NCBI GenBank assembly: GCA_900770785.1
Contig: CAAGLJ010000194.1
Location: 1 to 12,311 of the forward strand
DNA: 12,311 nucleotides
Source of the DNA: Lachnospiraceae bacterium
GTDB taxonomy: Bacteria > Bacillota > Clostridia > Lachnospirales > Lachnospiraceae
Reading direction: 5' to 3'
Shown here: positions 1 through 7,068 of the stretch, piece by piece
Layout of the letters: each line of letters begins with the position of its first letter
Position numbering within the stretch: the first letter of the stretch is position 1
Made by a program: the position numbers and the translations under genes
Notes under the pieces: generated by a model
Told to the model about the DNA's origin: nothing
Databases searched by the model: none
The model's input: the letters and a program-made list of their open reading frames with translations, nothing else

Positions 1-36
1 ATTTATGGAAAGGAATTGGCTTCTTTGTAAGTTCAT
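1..36 (-). CDS. start of next flagellar operon gene (partial, runs off left edge)
   Basis: Only twelve codons are visible, reading MNLQRSQFLSIN. The ATG at 36 has an AGAGGGG ribosome binding site about nine bases upstream. A second in-frame ATG at 45 touches that site directly and is a poorer start. The gene begins 26 bp after the flgD stop on the same strand, so it belongs to the same operon. In Clostridia and Bacilli a small protein of the flagellar operon family TIGR02530 often lies between flgD and flgE, and the visible N-terminus is compatible with that family. This identity is an inference from position and a few residues; flgE or another small gene is also possible. Confidence 0.5.
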   Translation of the reverse strand, partial: MNLQRSQFLSIN

Positions 37-62
37 ATCTGCCATCCCCTCTGTTAAAAATA

Positions 63-887
63 TTAAGCTGTCAGTTCCTCATACTTTGCATTCACTTTGT
101 TGTAAAGTTCCAAAGCATCAGATGCAATCAGGCTTCTCTGGTAGGTTGTAAAGTCCTTATATGTACCAATAATTCCCTCCATAGCCTGTAAATGATCAGC
201 GGTAAGTTCATCCGTCGCCGGAAGCTCTTCCAAAGCCTTAACAAATTTGCTGACCGGCTCCACAATATGGGTCTGATACTGAGCCAGATATTCGGAATAC
301 AGCTTCACCCTATCCTCAGGCAGGAAGCCTTTCTGATACTCTGTCATAGTCTCGTAAGCAATGATCAGCTTGCCGACCGCTTCTCCGTCATCTCTGGTAA
401 TGTTCTTAGGCATAGGCAGCTTATCCATATCCGCTATGAATTTTTCCACCGTCTGATTAGCCAGCATATAGTTGGCATCTGCCACAGTATCCAGATCGTC
501 CATGGAATATAAGGTTCCACCAATGGAAAGATAAGCCTTATTGTTCTCATATACAACGTAGTCTACTGATCCCTCCGGGTAGGTCGTTTTGCCATTGCTG
601 TCGGTGACCTTCATAAATACATACTGCCCAACCAGCTGAGACGCTCTCTGTAACGTCATTCCACTGTTCAGATTCTGCATTTCTTCCAAAGAAGAGAAGG
701 TTGCCAGCTGAGAAATATACTCCGTATTGGAGGTCGGCTCCAAAGGATCCTGGTACTTCATCTGGGCTACCAGAAGCTGCAGAAAAGCATCTTTATCAAG
801 ACTTGAGTTGGCCTTTTTTGTTTCATCTTTAAGGTTAGACGCTGACTGGACAATCTTGCCGTCTTTTACCTCTGCTACTGCACTCAT
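63..887 (-). CDS. flgD: flagellar hook assembly scaffold FlgD with a C-terminal tandem repeat extension
   Basis: FlgD forms the cap at the tip of the growing hook, on which FlgE subunits assemble; it is exported by the flagellar type III system. The N-terminal domain is clear: FLQLLVAQMKYQDPLEPTSN at residues 35-54, followed by EYISQLATFSSLEEM at 56-70. Residues 83-136 (SQLVGQYVFMKVTDSNGKTT onward) look like the short beta-rich domain of Bacillus/Clostridium FlgD. Those proteins are typically near 140 residues, but this one has 274. The extra part is largely two ungapped copies of a 59-residue helical module, at 147-205 and 212-270. The start at 887 has AAAGGAG about six bases upstream. The gene begins 30 bp after fliK. 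The FlgD assignment is firm; the role of the extension is unknown. Confidence 0.93.
   Translation of the reverse strand: MSAVAEVKDGKIVQSASNLKDETKKANSSLDKDAFLQLLVAQMKYQDPLEPTSNTEYISQLATFSSLEEMQNLNSGMTLQRASQLVGQYVFMKVTDSNGKTTYPEGSVDYVVYENNKAYLSIGGTLYSMDDLDTVADANYMLANQTVEKFIADMDKLPMPKNITRDDGEAVGKLIIAYETMTEYQKGFLPEDRVKLYSEYLAQYQTHIVEPVSKFVKALEELPATDELTADHLQAMEGIIGTYKDFTTYQRSLIASDALELYNKVNAKYEELTA
78..254 (-). repeat. FlgD C-terminal repeat copy 2 (coding)
   Basis: This segment encodes FlgD residues 212-270, from VSKFVKALEELP to YNKVNAKYE, and is the second copy of the 59-residue module. The two copies have a 65-residue period and about 29 percent identity. An old internal duplication is therefore more likely than a recent one. 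The copy ends four residues before the stop codon. Confidence 0.7.
273..449 (-). repeat. FlgD C-terminal repeat copy 1 (coding)
   Basis: This segment encodes FlgD residues 147-205, from VEKFIADMDKLP to YSEYLAQYQ. It aligns without gaps to residues 212-270, with 17 identities over 59 positions by hand count. The conserved skeleton is LP, then T, then Y...T.YQ, then LY and a final A.Y. The pattern resembles the helical modules (Y..LT..QK..L) repeated in many extracellular Firmicutes proteins; that family link is by eye only. Confidence 0.7.
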
Positions 888-917
888 TCGTATCTCCTTT
901 CCGTCTTATGCAGACGT

Positions 918-2327
918 TTATGCTGTGTAATCTACTGTATTACCATTTCTAATCATCATATCTGCTATGATTTTATCACCTTCAGACATATCATCAGCAA
1001 GAAGCTCTTCCTCCGATTCTTCCAAACCGGTTAAGCTGATACGGCGTCCACTTTTTTTCGCCTGCTCCTGGAAACGATTCTGTTCCCTCTCCTGCTGATC
1101 AAGACTGCGTTCAAAACCATGAGCCTCAACGTTGACCTCTACTGCTTCTACCTTCAGCCCCTGCTGTTCAAAATTTTCCTTCAGCTGAACCATCTGGGAC
1201 TCAATAGCTGCCTTAACGGCTTCGTTCTGGGTAATGAAGGATGCAGTAAGGACACCCGCCTTGCTGGAAATCTGAACCTTCAAGCTGCCTAAGCTTGCGG
1301 GATTAAGCTGAAGCTCCATTTCAGTAGTATCCGCCTTTACGGTAAGTTTAATCTGTTCCGTAATCTGGTCAATAATTTCCTGACCGCTTACACCATAGCC
1401 ATTTGTTGTTCCGGCTGCTTCATCCACTGCCTGACTGAGCTGGTTCATCACATTGGCAGTAAAGGATTCACCTGCGGGCTGACGGTTATTGGACTGACTG
1501 TTGCTATCTGGCTGGCTTTTGCTCCTCTGAGACTGGTTTTCCGCTATCGGGACTGCTGTTTGTGCTTCCTGTGTCTCCTGGTTCTGCCAAACTGGCTTCT
1601 GTTCTACCGATACAGCTTCCTTTTCCACTTCCAGCTTTGGTTCAAAAGCCACAACAGCTTCCTCAAGCTGTACATCCACAGGAACCTGTACCTTCTCAAC
1701 CACAGGCTCTGACTGGCTTGCTGCCTGTTCCCTCAGTCCGGTCATCAGTTCTGTCATCTGCTCCGGTTCAAGCTGGAATTCCTGGGCAAGCTGGTTCACT
1801 AAATCCTGTGCGGTATTCATCAGTCCCTTTAAATCAGCAAAAAGCTGCTCATTGGTCATAATAGTCAACGGATCGGCTCCCGGGTTCAGGGCGATAACCA
1901 GTTGGGTCAGATTCTCACTACTAAGTAAATCCATCGGAATCATACCCAGGCTTTCCATAACCTGTTCCACTTCTTCAATGGCTATTCCCAGGGTGTCAGC
2001 CACCTCCTGTACCATCTGCACGGCAGCTTTTTCGGCAGCTTCCTGCATTTTTTCTTCTTCCAGTACTTTCTTCGTCACCTGCTGCTTTTCCTGAAGATGA
2101 TCAGGGGTATTTTTCTTCTGGATATTCGCATGATTCTGAATGCTTTCTCCATCTGATTTGACCGTCCTGGTTTCCTGAGTGGAAACCACCGTTTTCTCTC
2201 CGCCGGTTTTGTCAAAAACCTGGGAAAAGGTGTCCTGTCCTGTTGTCTGTGCTGCTGCTTTAGAGCTGTCACTTCCCACATTTCCCACTAAATAGGACGT
2301 GATTTCTGTAATTGACGCACTGCTCAT
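918..2327 (-). CDS. fliK: flagellar hook-length control protein FliK
   Basis: FliK is a secreted ruler that measures the hook and switches the export gate from rod/hook to filament substrates. The first two thirds are low-complexity, rich in Gln, Glu, Ser and Val, as usual for the ruler part. The C-terminal hook-length control domain (Flg_hook, PF02120) spans about residues 323-404. Its hallmark LQLNPASLGSLKVQI is at 339-353, followed by ASFITQNEAVKAAIESQM. An acidic tail follows. The reading frame is open from 2417, but the ATG at 2327 (MSSASITEIT) is chosen because AGGAGG lies nine bases upstream. The upstream ATG has no ribosome binding site. This gives 469 residues. The gene follows a 119-bp gap, the longest in the operon, and precedes flgD as in Bacillus. 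Confidence 0.9.
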   Translation of the reverse strand: MSSASITEITSYLVGNVGSDSSKAAAQTTGQDTFSQVFDKTGGEKTVVSTQETRTVKSDGESIQNHANIQKKNTPDHLQEKQQVTKKVLEEEKMQEAAEKAAVQMVQEVADTLGIAIEEVEQVMESLGMIPMDLLSSENLTQLVIALNPGADPLTIMTNEQLFADLKGLMNTAQDLVNQLAQEFQLEPEQMTELMTGLREQAASQSEPVVEKVQVPVDVQLEEAVVAFEPKLEVEKEAVSVEQKPVWQNQETQEAQTAVPIAENQSQRSKSQPDSNSQSNNRQPAGESFTANVMNQLSQAVDEAAGTTNGYGVSGQEIIDQITEQIKLTVKADTTEMELQLNPASLGSLKVQISSKAGVLTASFITQNEAVKAAIESQMVQLKENFEQQGLKVEAVEVNVEAHGFERSLDQQEREQNRFQEQAKKSGRRISLTGLEESEEELLADDMSEGDKIIADMMIRNGNTVDYTA

Positions 2328-2375
2328 CTCTTCTTTCCTCCTTTCTTTTGTATTTTCATTTTTCAATGTAACCTT

Positions 2376-2416
2376 TGAGTCCAAAATAAATTTCCTGTAA
2401 AAGCAAACCGGACTCA
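2376..2416. repeat. inverted repeat in the gap before fliK
   Basis: Seven-base arms TGAGTCC (2376-2382) and GGACTCA (2410-2416) are perfect inverted repeats around a 27-base AT-rich loop. They lie in the 119-bp gap between the MotE-like gene and fliK. No U-tract follows on either strand, so this is not a typical terminator. I see no convincing promoter in the gap. It could be an RNA fold or a chance match. Confidence 0.4.
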
Positions 2417-2446
2417 TACAATCTATTTACATAAAAATGAATCAAA

Positions 2447-3313
2447 TTAAGATTCCGGCTCCATGATTTTCGTCAGTTTCGCCGCAATTTCAGGATCCAT
2501 AACCCCTAGAATGTCGCCCCTTGCTTCGGTATCCATTTCCTTCAGGATTCTGGCTACCAAATCCAGGTTATTGGTCATTTGTTCAAAAATTCCCGCTGCC
2601 TGTTTAGGCTTCATTGCTGAATATGCCTGGGCATAATCCTGTACTTCTTTACTCTCTTCCAGCTGTCCCACTACCTGCTTATACAAAAATTCAGCCGTAG
2701 CCGGATCCATGGCTTCGTAGTACTTCTGATATTCTTCAGCTCCGGGTCCGTTATCCGCATAGATAACTTCCTCATAGAACTGGGTTTTAATCCTTTCAAA
2801 TTCTACCTGGCTTTCCTCAAAGGTTTTTAGCCTGGTCACTTCGTCCTTCAGCTTCCGGTTTTCTTCCTCCAGTGTAGAGGCTTTCAAATCCGACTGCTCT
2901 AATTGCAATTCCAGAACCTTTATCTGCTCCACAGCCTCTTTCAGGCTGGCATAGCCGGCATACTCTTCTCCTGCGGAATTTGTTTCCTGCTTCGGCGTGC
3001 TGCTGGGAAGGATTCTGTTTACTACCGGAACATCCTTCAACACAGGGCTTAATACATTGGAGCCGAAGCCTCCCACATCCAGTTTGATTAAAAGGCACAG
3101 AATCAAAAGCCAGACGCAGACGATGGCTACCGTCGTTAAAAATATGGGAATGCCGCTTCCCTCCTGCTCCAAATCAGCTTCCTGATAGGCCAGTTCTTTG
3201 GCACGCATTTTTGCCTCTTTTTTCTGAGCCTTCTGCTCTGCCTTCAGTTTCTTTTTTTCTTCTTTGATACGCTGTATCTCAGTTGCCTGATCTAAGTTCA
3301 TTTCTTCTGCCAT
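2447..3313 (-). CDS. MotE/YlxF-like flagellar membrane protein (MgtE N-terminal-like domain)
   Basis: This gene sits between fliJ and fliK, the position of ylxF in Bacillus subtilis. Family members are often called MotE or flagellar protein YlxF/FlbB-like, with a proposed role in stator or export accessory function. Numbering from the ATG at 3313, the protein has 288 residues. An N-terminal highly charged Lys/Glu-rich helix (about 12-46) would be cytoplasmic. One membrane segment follows (about 56-77, PIFLTTVAIVCVWLLILCLL). Next come a coiled coil (about 122-176) and a C-terminal MgtE N-terminal-like region (about 185-286) with YSAMKPKQAAGIFEQM and VMDPEIAAKLTKIM. The last two parts would be extracytoplasmic. 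Start choice is uncertain: 3313 has a weak GAGAAG site, while 3325 and 3301 are also in frame. The family call is good; the exact function is not established by the sequence. Confidence 0.75.
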   Translation of the reverse strand: MAEEMNLDQATEIQRIKEEKKKLKAEQKAQKKEAKMRAKELAYQEADLEQEGSGIPIFLTTVAIVCVWLLILCLLIKLDVGGFGSNVLSPVLKDVPVVNRILPSSTPKQETNSAGEEYAGYASLKEAVEQIKVLELQLEQSDLKASTLEEENRKLKDEVTRLKTFEESQVEFERIKTQFYEEVIYADNGPGAEEYQKYYEAMDPATAEFLYKQVVGQLEESKEVQDYAQAYSAMKPKQAAGIFEQMTNNLDLVARILKEMDTEARGDILGVMDPEIAAKLTKIMEPES

Positions 3314-3357
3314 AGTTCTTCTCATTCCGCTGTTTTAACAGCTCTTTAATCCATCCG

Positions 3358-3810
3358 TTATTCTTCCCTTTGCCTTTTTCCATAGGTAAAGCTGACAAGC
3401 TCATCTACTTCCTTGCTTTCTTTGGAATTCTCTTCTTTCATAAAGTTTTCAAAGGCTTTTTCCCTCAGTTTTTCCTGAGCTTTTCTTTCCTGTCTCAGCT
3501 GAGCCAGCTGGTGCGCTTTTTCCTCTACCACCTTTCTGGCCCTCTGGATTGCAATTTCCTGCTCTTTAATATATTCATCCATACGGACAATGGCTTCTTT
3601 GTTTTCCATAATGCGAAACATATCCAGCTTTGCACTCAGAAGTTCCTTTGCCTTATGCTGATATGCCTTCTTTCTGGATACAAGCTGCTGCTTTTTCTCT
3701 TCTTCTTCCTGCAAGGCACGATTGGCAATCATAAACTCATTTTTTGCCTGATCCTCCAGCTTGTATTTGATATTAAGAATGTTCTGCATTCGATAGATAA
3801 ATTTTGCCAT
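3358..3810 (-). CDS. fliJ: flagellar export protein FliJ
   Basis: FliJ is a small soluble coiled-coil protein. It sits in the centre of the FliI ATPase ring, contacts the export gate FlhA, and helps recycle export chaperones. The protein has 150 residues, the usual length, and is almost wholly charged helix. It starts AKFIYRMQNILNIKYKLEDQ, the conserved FliJ opening (F.YR.Q..L..K...E). It continues through Lys/Glu/Gln-rich heptads such as RKVVEEKAHQLAQLRQERKA. The start at 3810 has AGAGGAA upstream. It follows fliI by 33 bp. FliJ proteins are poorly conserved, so placement directly after fliI carries much of the weight. Confidence 0.85.
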   Translation of the reverse strand: MAKFIYRMQNILNIKYKLEDQAKNEFMIANRALQEEEEKKQQLVSRKKAYQHKAKELLSAKLDMFRIMENKEAIVRMDEYIKEQEIAIQRARKVVEEKAHQLAQLRQERKAQEKLREKAFENFMKEENSKESKEVDELVSFTYGKRQREE

Positions 3811-3843
3811 AGGTTTCTTTTCCTCTGCCTGTCTGTATAGCCG

Positions 3844-5163
3844 CTACTCTTCAAACAGCTTCTGCAAAAGTTCCAGAGTTTCCTCCAGACCTATCTTTTC
3901 ATCTACATCCTGCATTAAAAACTGATTTACCGCATCAATTTTCTCAATGGCATAGTCAATGCCAGGGTTGCTTCCCTTTTTATAGGCTCCAATATTAATC
4001 AGGTCTTCGGCTTCGCTGTAGGTAGCCATAATATTTTTAAACTTACCCGCAGCCTGTTTATGCTCCCGGGTGGCTATCTGACTCATACAACGGGAAATAC
4101 TCTGTAAAACATCTATAGCCGGATAGTGATTTTTATGAGCCAGTTTTCTGCTCAGCATAATGTGTCCATCAAGGATACTTCTTGCCGTATCCGTAATCGG
4201 CTCATTAAAATCATCTCCATCTACCAGGACAGTGTAAAGCCCTGTAATAGAGCCTTTATCGGAATTGCCTGCTCTTTCCAGAAGTTTGGGCATCTCGGAA
4301 TATACGCTGGGCGGATATCCCCGGGAAACCGGCGGTTCACCGCTGGCAAGACCAATTTCACGCTGCGCCATGGAAAAACGGGTCAGAGAGTCCATCATAA
4401 GCAGGACGTCCTTTCCCTGATCTCTGAAATACTCGGCAATGGCTGTAGCCGTTTTAGCTGCCTTATTGCGTTCCAGTGCAGGACGGTCAGAAGTAGCCAC
4501 TACCACAACCGAACGCCGCATACCTTCCTCTCCTAAATCCCGTTCAATAAATTCTCTTACTTCTCTGCCTCGCTCACCCACCAGAGCGATTACGTTGATA
4601 TCTGCTTTCGTATTGCGGGCAAACATACCCATCAGGGTAGATTTACCTACGCCGGAACCGGCAAAAATACCTATTCTTTGTCCCTTTCCCACTGTAATCA
4701 GACCGTCTACAGCCTTTACTCCCAAAGGCAGTATATCGCTGATGATTACTCTGCTCATAGGATCCGGTGGCAGAGCCTCCACCGGATAAGCCTGTCCGCC
4801 TTCGATCCGGCTGCCATCCAGCGGTCTTCCCAAACCATCCAGACATTGTCCTAAAAGGTCATTTCCCACCCATACCTTGAGAGGATCTCCTGTATTCTCC
4901 ACAATATTCCCCGAAGCAATACCATCCGTAGTCTCATAAGGCATGAGCTGTATTTTTCCATCCTTGAAGCCTACCACCTCGGCCATAATAGGCCCTGCAC
5001 CTTCTTCACTGGGATAAATATAGCAAATATCTCCCAGCTTTGCATCCGGTCCGGCAGATTCAAGGGTCAAACCAACCACATTTACAATCTTTCCCTTTTT
5101 TTTAACCAGGGATTGTTCCAGTATTTTATTATATTTTCCAAAATCAATGGTCATTTCCACCAT
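3844..5163 (-). CDS. fliI: flagellum-specific ATPase FliI
   Basis: FliI is the hexameric ATPase of the flagellar type III export apparatus, related to the F1 beta subunit; with FliH and FliJ it energises and loads export. The 439-residue length is typical. Walker A is AGSGVGKST at 168-176, with Lys174. The catalytic-glutamate segment GERGREVREFIERDLGEEG begins at 196, with Glu197 equivalent to the catalytic residue. Walker B is DVLLMMDSLTRF at 252-263, with Asp258. The family signature SRGYPPSVYSEMPKLLERAG follows at 280-299. An N-terminal beta-barrel domain (about 20-95) precedes the core. The start at 5163 is taken as the first ATG, with AAAGG about nine bases upstream; the ATG three codons later is possible. 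It lies 17 bp after fliH. No key residue is missing. Confidence 0.97.
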   Translation of the reverse strand: MVEMTIDFGKYNKILEQSLVKKKGKIVNVVGLTLESAGPDAKLGDICYIYPSEEGAGPIMAEVVGFKDGKIQLMPYETTDGIASGNIVENTGDPLKVWVGNDLLGQCLDGLGRPLDGSRIEGGQAYPVEALPPDPMSRVIISDILPLGVKAVDGLITVGKGQRIGIFAGSGVGKSTLMGMFARNTKADINVIALVGERGREVREFIERDLGEEGMRRSVVVVATSDRPALERNKAAKTATAIAEYFRDQGKDVLLMMDSLTRFSMAQREIGLASGEPPVSRGYPPSVYSEMPKLLERAGNSDKGSITGLYTVLVDGDDFNEPITDTARSILDGHIMLSRKLAHKNHYPAIDVLQSISRCMSQIATREHKQAAGKFKNIMATYSEAEDLINIGAYKKGSNPGIDYAIEKIDAVNQFLMQDVDEKIGLEETLELLQKLFEE

Positions 5164-5180
5164 TTTTCTACGCCTTTTCT

Positions 5181-6023
5181 TTATTTTTCATAGGACAGAA
5201 GGCGAAGTTTTCTTCCCAGTTCTTCCACCTGACTTCCAATGCTGCAATCATAAATTCCATTGCTGGTCTCAATCATACATTGATTAGCACCAAGAGTAAT
5301 ATCTTCCACAATCTCTATAGAGGCCAAAGCAGTGGCAAGTCCTGCAAAAAGTTCATCCTTCGCTGCAGACACAGCCTCATAATCAGCCTTGCTGACATGG
5401 ACGATGAAGTCTCTTCCTCCCTCAATATTGCGAATCGTATTGCTGATAGCGTTCAGCAGGACAGGCTTATAACCTGCTAAATCCACCTTGAAAATCTCTT
5501 CGTATATTCCGGTTAATACTTCAATAAATTCAGGTTCCAGCTGAGTAATCTTATCCTGATACTCCGCCTCCAGCTGTGCAGCCTTATTCTGAAGAGCCTG
5601 TTTTTCCTTTTTCAGTTCTTCTACCGCCTGCATCTGCCCTTCTTTATAGCCTTTCTCACGCCATTCCTGCAGCGTATATTCCCTCATAGCCTCCAGCTGC
5701 TCCTGGGCTTCTTTTTGCATCGCCTCAATCTGCATCTCGGCCTGGGCAATGAGTTCTTCCGGAGAAGGCCCCGAATATACAGGCGCCTCCATCACAGGTA
5801 TGTTTTCTTCCTGTAAAGGAGCCTCTTCCTGCCCCTCTTCTACAGGAATTGCCTCTACCTGAGCAACATTCAGCCCCGTTTGAAATCCTCCCGCCTCTTT
5901 GTCAGAAAGCTGAGAATATATTTTCTTCATTTTCCTGGCAACCAGTTCATTCGTATCTACTACTACGGGGTCGTTTTCCTTCAAAATGACCTGATTGGCC
6001 TTAATCAGACACTTAGACAACAA
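5181..6023 (-). CDS. fliH: flagellar assembly protein FliH (TTG start)
   Basis: FliH is the stator-like regulator of FliI and tethers the ATPase to the C-ring. The proposed start is a TTG at 6023, giving MLSKCLIKANQ and 280 residues. A GGAGGAG site lies six bases upstream, inside the end of fliG. A GTG at 6038 keeps the frame but lacks a ribosome binding site. The acidic, variable N-terminal third (to about residue 85) is followed by a long charged coiled coil (about 90-165) holding one GYKEG segment near 125. The C-terminal domain (about 165-280) ends with the FliH-like CMIETSNGIYDCSIGSQVEE at 249-268. The gene overlaps fliG by 11 bp, so translation is probably coupled. Confidence 0.88.
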   Translation of the reverse strand: MLSKCLIKANQVILKENDPVVVDTNELVARKMKKIYSQLSDKEAGGFQTGLNVAQVEAIPVEEGQEEAPLQEENIPVMEAPVYSGPSPEELIAQAEMQIEAMQKEAQEQLEAMREYTLQEWREKGYKEGQMQAVEELKKEKQALQNKAAQLEAEYQDKITQLEPEFIEVLTGIYEEIFKVDLAGYKPVLLNAISNTIRNIEGGRDFIVHVSKADYEAVSAAKDELFAGLATALASIEIVEDITLGANQCMIETSNGIYDCSIGSQVEELGRKLRLLSYEK

Positions 6024-7029
6024 TCTCGTCTCCTCCACCTCTGGAAATTACAATTTCTCCTGCATCTTCCAGCTTTCTGATGATATTTACAATCTTCTGC
6101 TGAGCTTCTTCTACATCCTTCATACGAACAGGACCCATGAATTCCATATCTTCCTTAATCATAGCAGACAGACGCTTGGACAGGTTGTTGAAGATTGCTG
6201 TCTGAACATTTTCATTAGCACCTTTAAGTGCCACAGCAAGATCATTATTGTCAACATCACGAAGCACACGCTGGATAGCACGGTCGTCCAGAAGAAGGAT
6301 ATCTTCAAATACGAACATCTTCTTACGAATTTCATCAGCCAGCTCGGGCTCTTCAATTTCCAGAGTTTCCATAATATGCTTCTCGGTACCACGGTCAACT
6401 GCATTCAAGATTTCTACTACAGCATCCACACCACCGATAATAGTGTAATCCTGATTTACCAGACTTGCCAGTTTGGACTCCAGAATCTTTTCCACTTCTT
6501 TAATAATATCCGGGCTGGTTCTATCCATCATCGCTACCCTCTTTGCTACGTCAGCCTGACGTTCCGGCGGCAGAGATGAAATAATCATGGATGCCTGCCC
6601 CGGCGACATATATGATAAAATCAATGCAATCGTCTGTGGATGCTCATCCTGAATAAAGTTGAGCAGCTGAGAGGCATCCGTCTTACGCACAAACTCAAAG
6701 GGTTTAACCTGCAAGGATGCTGTCAGCTTGCTGATAACCGAAACTGCTTTTTCTGATCCCAGGGCCTTTTCCAAAAGTTCCTTGGCATAACCGATACCAC
6801 CCTCTGCTATGTACTGCTGTGCCAGACAAAGCTGGTAGAATTCCGCCGTAACTTCTTCCTTAATCTGTGTAGTAACATTACGGGTATTGGCAATCTCAAG
6901 AGTTAATTCCTCTATTTCTTCTTCTTTCAAATGCTTAAATATATTGGCTGATTTTTCCGGTCCCAGACTAATCAGCAGAATTGCCGATTTCTGCAGGCCG
7001 GACATCTTATCTTCGCCTGTGCGCGCCAT
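6013..7029 (-). CDS. fliG: flagellar motor switch protein FliG
   Basis: FliG forms the rotor ring on FliF. It takes torque from the MotA/MotB stators and helps switch rotation direction. The protein has 338 residues, the usual size. The N-terminal domain begins MSGLQKSAILLISLGPEKSA and binds FliF. The middle domain carries the EHPQ signature at 129-132 (QDEHPQTIALILSYMSPGQA) and LPPERQADVAKRVA. A Gly-Gly hinge (IIGGVD) is at 197-202. The torque helix region MFVFEDILLLDDRAIQRVLR is at 238-257, then GPVRMKDVEEAQQKIV. Conserved charged residues of the torque helix are present. The ATG at 7029 is chosen because AAGGAGG lies six bases upstream; the frame opens earlier at a TTG that precedes this site. 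The gap from fliF is 39 bp. Confidence 0.97.
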   Translation of the reverse strand: MARTGEDKMSGLQKSAILLISLGPEKSANIFKHLKEEEIEELTLEIANTRNVTTQIKEEVTAEFYQLCLAQQYIAEGGIGYAKELLEKALGSEKAVSVISKLTASLQVKPFEFVRKTDASQLLNFIQDEHPQTIALILSYMSPGQASMIISSLPPERQADVAKRVAMMDRTSPDIIKEVEKILESKLASLVNQDYTIIGGVDAVVEILNAVDRGTEKHIMETLEIEEPELADEIRKKMFVFEDILLLDDRAIQRVLRDVDNNDLAVALKGANENVQTAIFNNLSKRLSAMIKEDMEFMGPVRMKDVEEAQQKIVNIIRKLEDAGEIVISRGGGDEIVV

Positions 7030-7068
7030 AGCTTTCCTCCTTGTCAACAGAGCCGGATATACCGCCCT

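Noticed and set aside
192..512. Plus-strand open frames across the window, such as this one opposite flgD.
   Set aside because: They are antisense to well-identified genes, lack ribosome binding sites and recognisable domains, and follow from the codon bias of the minus-strand genes.
2328..2417. Extending fliK upstream to the ATG at 2417.
   Set aside because: No ribosome binding site precedes it, the added 30 residues are not FliK-like, and the AGGAGG for the ATG at 2327 would fall inside the coding region.
3329..3342. Small hairpin GCTGTTTTAACAGC between fliJ and the MotE-like gene.
   Set aside because: Six-base arms with a two-base centre are too tight for a stable loop and there is no T-tract, so neither a terminator nor a regulator site is supported.
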